Positions 62,101 to 64,000 of a DNA stretch of 64,000 bases are shown here, piece after piece; position 1 is the stretch's first letter; each line of letters starts with the position of its first letter. The DNA is from Chitiniphilus purpureus (GTDB lineage: Bacteria; Pseudomonadota; Gammaproteobacteria; Burkholderiales; Chitinibacteraceae): contig NZ_CP106753.1 in the NCBI RefSeq assembly GCF_025642115.1, positions 2,875,501 to 2,939,500 on the forward strand. Direction: 5' to 3'. Made by a program: the position numbers and the translations under genes. The notes under the pieces are model-generated. The model had not been told where the DNA came from and made no database searches. It worked only from the letters and a program-made list of their open reading frames with translations.

Positions 62101-63900
62101 GCGTTCGATCACCGCCACATCTTCCTCGATCCGGACCCCGAGCCGGCACGCGCCTTCGCCGAACGGGAGAGGCTGTTTGCCCTGCCCCGCTCGTCCTGGG
62201 CCGATTACGACCCCGCCGCGATCTCGGCGGGCGGCGGCGTCTGGCCGCGCAGCGCGCGCAGCATCGCGCTGTCCGCACCGGTGCGCGCCGCGCTCGGCAT
62301 CGACGTCGACGAGCTGGAACCGGCGCAGTTGATCCAGGCCATCCTCAAGGCACCGGTGGATCTGCTCTACAACGGCGGGATCGGCACCTACGTCAAGGCC
62401 GCAGCGCAAAACCAGGCCGAAGCCAACGACAGGGGCAACGACGCGGTACGGGTGGACGGACGCGAGCTGCGCTGCAAGGTGGTGGCCGAAGGCGGCAATC
62501 TGGGCTTCACCCAGCTTGGCCGCATCGAGTATGCGCTGGCCGGCGGGCGCATCTTCACCGATGCCATCGACAACTCGGCTGGCGTCGACTGCTCGGACCG
62601 CGAGGTCAATATCAAGATCCTGCTGGGTCGGATCGTCGCCTCGGGCGATCTGACCGAGAAGCAGCGCAACGCGCTGCTGGGCAGCATGACCGACGAAGTC
62701 GCGGCACTGGTGTTGCGCGACAATGCGCTGCAGACACTGGCGATCGCACTGGAGGCCGAACAGGCGGTGTCGCTGCTACCGGTGCATCTGCGCCTGATGC
62801 AGACGCTGGAGCGGCAGGGCAAGCTGTCACGCCGGCTGGAGTACCTGCCCTCGGACAGCCAATGCCAGGAACGGCTGCAGGCCGGCCAGGGCCTCACCCG
62901 CCCCGAACTCGCCGTGCTGCTGGCCTATGCCAAGATCGTGCTCAAACAGCTGCTGCTGGCCGCCCCGCTGGTGGATGAGCCGGGCTGGAACGGGGTATTG
63001 CAGCAGGCATTCCCACCGGCGCTGGTCGAGCGCTTCGGCGCGCGGTTGCCCGAGCATCCGCTGCGGCGCGAGATCATCGCCACCGTGCTGACCAACCATG
63101 TGGTCAACCGCTACGGCATCAGCTGCGTGTTCCGGCTTGCCGAGGAGACCGGCAGCGACGCGGCCCGGGTGGTGCAGGCGCTCTATGAAGCACAGGCCCT
63201 GCTCGATGCCGAGGCGCTGGCGCGGCTGGCCGAAACCCTGTTCACACGCGGCGCGCCTGCGCGCGAGATCTATCACCTGCTGCTGGGCGCCCGGCGCCAG
63301 ACCGAACGCGTGGCCCGCTGGCTGATCCAGCTCTCGCCCGATCCGGCCGCGCTCGATCACCTTCGCACCTGCGCCGCGCTCAGCCTTGCGCAACTGCCCG
63401 AATGGCTGGCCCAGCAAGGCGTGGCGCGCGAACGGCGCGAAACCTGGCTGGCGAACGGCATTCCCGCCGATGCCATCAATCGCGCGCTGGCGATCGACTA
63501 CGCGCTGCCGTTTCTGGAACTCGCGCGCGGCACCGGCGACACCGGCACGCTGGCGGAACGGATGCGGCTGTATCTGGCGCTGGGCGAGCGGCTTGGTTTC
63601 AACTGGCTCGCCGCCGCCATCGAACGGCTGCCACGCGACAACCGCTGGCAGGCGCTGGCGCGGATCGCCGCGCGCGACGACCTGATGCGCCTGCATGTGA
63701 GTCTGGCGCAGCAGGCCTGGCACGGCGGGGGCGACGGCATCGACGCCCGGCTTCATGCCTGGCTCGAACGGATGGGCGTGCCGCTCGCACAGTGGCACGC
63801 CCTGCTGCAGGAGCTGCACGACAGTGCGCCTGACCTTGCGATGATCTCGGCGGCACTGCGCGAACTGCGGGCGCGGCTCGTCGAATCCGCCCCGTCCTAG
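59134..63900 (+). CDS. gdhB: NAD-specific glutamate dehydrogenase, large (GDH-180) type
   Basis: 1588 residues, in the ~1,600-residue L_180 class. Oxidises glutamate to 2-oxoglutarate with NAD for catabolism. The N-terminal ~700 residues hold regulatory ACT-like segments ([28 protein letters not shown]). The catalytic core is at about 780-1250: [53 protein letters not shown], then [61 protein letters not shown] and [20 protein letters not shown]. The C-terminal ~330 residues are helical. ATG 59134 matches the family N-terminus MSYLIDKQD; the upstream open codons are unconserved. Standalone gene followed by a 14-bp hairpin. Confidence 0.96.
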   Translation: [1588 protein letters not shown]

Positions 63901-63913
63901 ACCACCCGGCGCG

Positions 63914-63944
63914 GATCCGGGCAGGCCGGCGGCCTGCCCGGATC
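63914..63944 (+). terminator. Hairpin after the glutamate dehydrogenase gene
   Basis: A 14-bp perfect stem (63914-63927 and 63931-63944; GATCCGGG ... CCCGGATC ends) with a 3-nt loop begins 13 bp after the stop. No T-run follows. Confidence 0.6.
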
Positions 63945-64000
63945 GACACGCCGGATGCCGGCGGCTGCGCCCGGCACCGATGGCGCCCAGGTTCCCTGAT

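Noticed and set aside
61207-62409. 400-codon minus-strand frame inside the glutamate dehydrogenase gene
   Set aside because: The opposite strand encodes the catalytic core of GDH with clear motifs. The antisense frame has none.

Overview
The window is 64 kb of high-GC bacterial chromosome with dense, short-spaced, mostly housekeeping genes. It most likely comes from a betaproteobacterium, probably Neisseriales close to Chromobacteriaceae/Chitinibacteraceae. This placement is inferred from gene content and order: pyrG-kdsA-eno-ftsB; rpsB-tsf-pyrH-frr-uppS-cdsA-dxr-rseP-bamA-skp-lpxD-fabZ-lpxA-lpxB-rnhB; recA-recX; dapC-dapD; and a giant NAD-dependent glutamate dehydrogenase. Polysaccharide-active genes (a polysaccharide lyase and a cytoplasmic GH9 enzyme) suggest a polymer-degrading lifestyle. 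I saw no rRNA, tRNA, CRISPR array, insertion sequence or prophage.

Layout. 1-3.3 kb: 3' part of a secreted polysaccharide lyase, a DUF2917 gene and a divergent MocR-type regulator. 3.9-8.3 kb (minus): pyrG, kdsA, eno, ftsB. 8.7-9.5 kb: phaB. 10-12.8 kb (minus): hldD, recA, recX, with a LexA-like palindrome at the recA promoter. 12.9-14.7 kb: GH9 hydrolase. 15-20.5 kb (minus): alkanesulfonate operon ssuE-ssuA1-ssuA2-ssuD-ssuC-ssuB with an AT-rich palindromic control region. 20.6-27.3 kb (minus): motA-motB, a membrane-attached methyltransferase, an HDOD-GAF protein, an RNA methyltransferase, a small unknown gene, ung and a ROK kinase, many overlapping by 4 bp. 27.4-41.9 kb (minus): the translation / isoprenoid / outer-membrane-assembly / lipid A supercluster, read from a strong promoter ahead of rpsB. 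41.9-44.9 kb (minus): an MCE (Mla-like) lipid-transport operon whose ABC ATPase homologue has lost its nucleotide-binding motifs. 45-46.9 kb (plus): crcB, trxB and a VanZ-like gene. 47-49.4 kb (minus): beta-carbonic anhydrase and a SulP transporter, a likely bicarbonate module. 49.6-52.9 kb: a solute-binding protein divergent from a TctD/TctE-like two-component system. 53-56.4 kb (plus): smr, msrA, dapC, dapD. 56.5-58.8 kb (minus): DUF1631 protein. 59.1-63.9 kb (plus): NAD-GDH.

The points most worth a second look are the apparently dead ABC ATPase in the MCE operon, the GAAC-N4-GTTC palindrome in the recA promoter (the form known for Firmicutes LexA rather than the usual proteobacterial box), the tandem divergent ssuA genes with their structured spacers and palindromic promoter, and a series of strong intercistronic hairpins (eno/ftsB, recA/recX, rpsB/tsf, tsf/pyrH, pyrH/frr) that could tune expression within otherwise continuous operons. 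All functional calls rest on motif recognition by eye; no database search was run.
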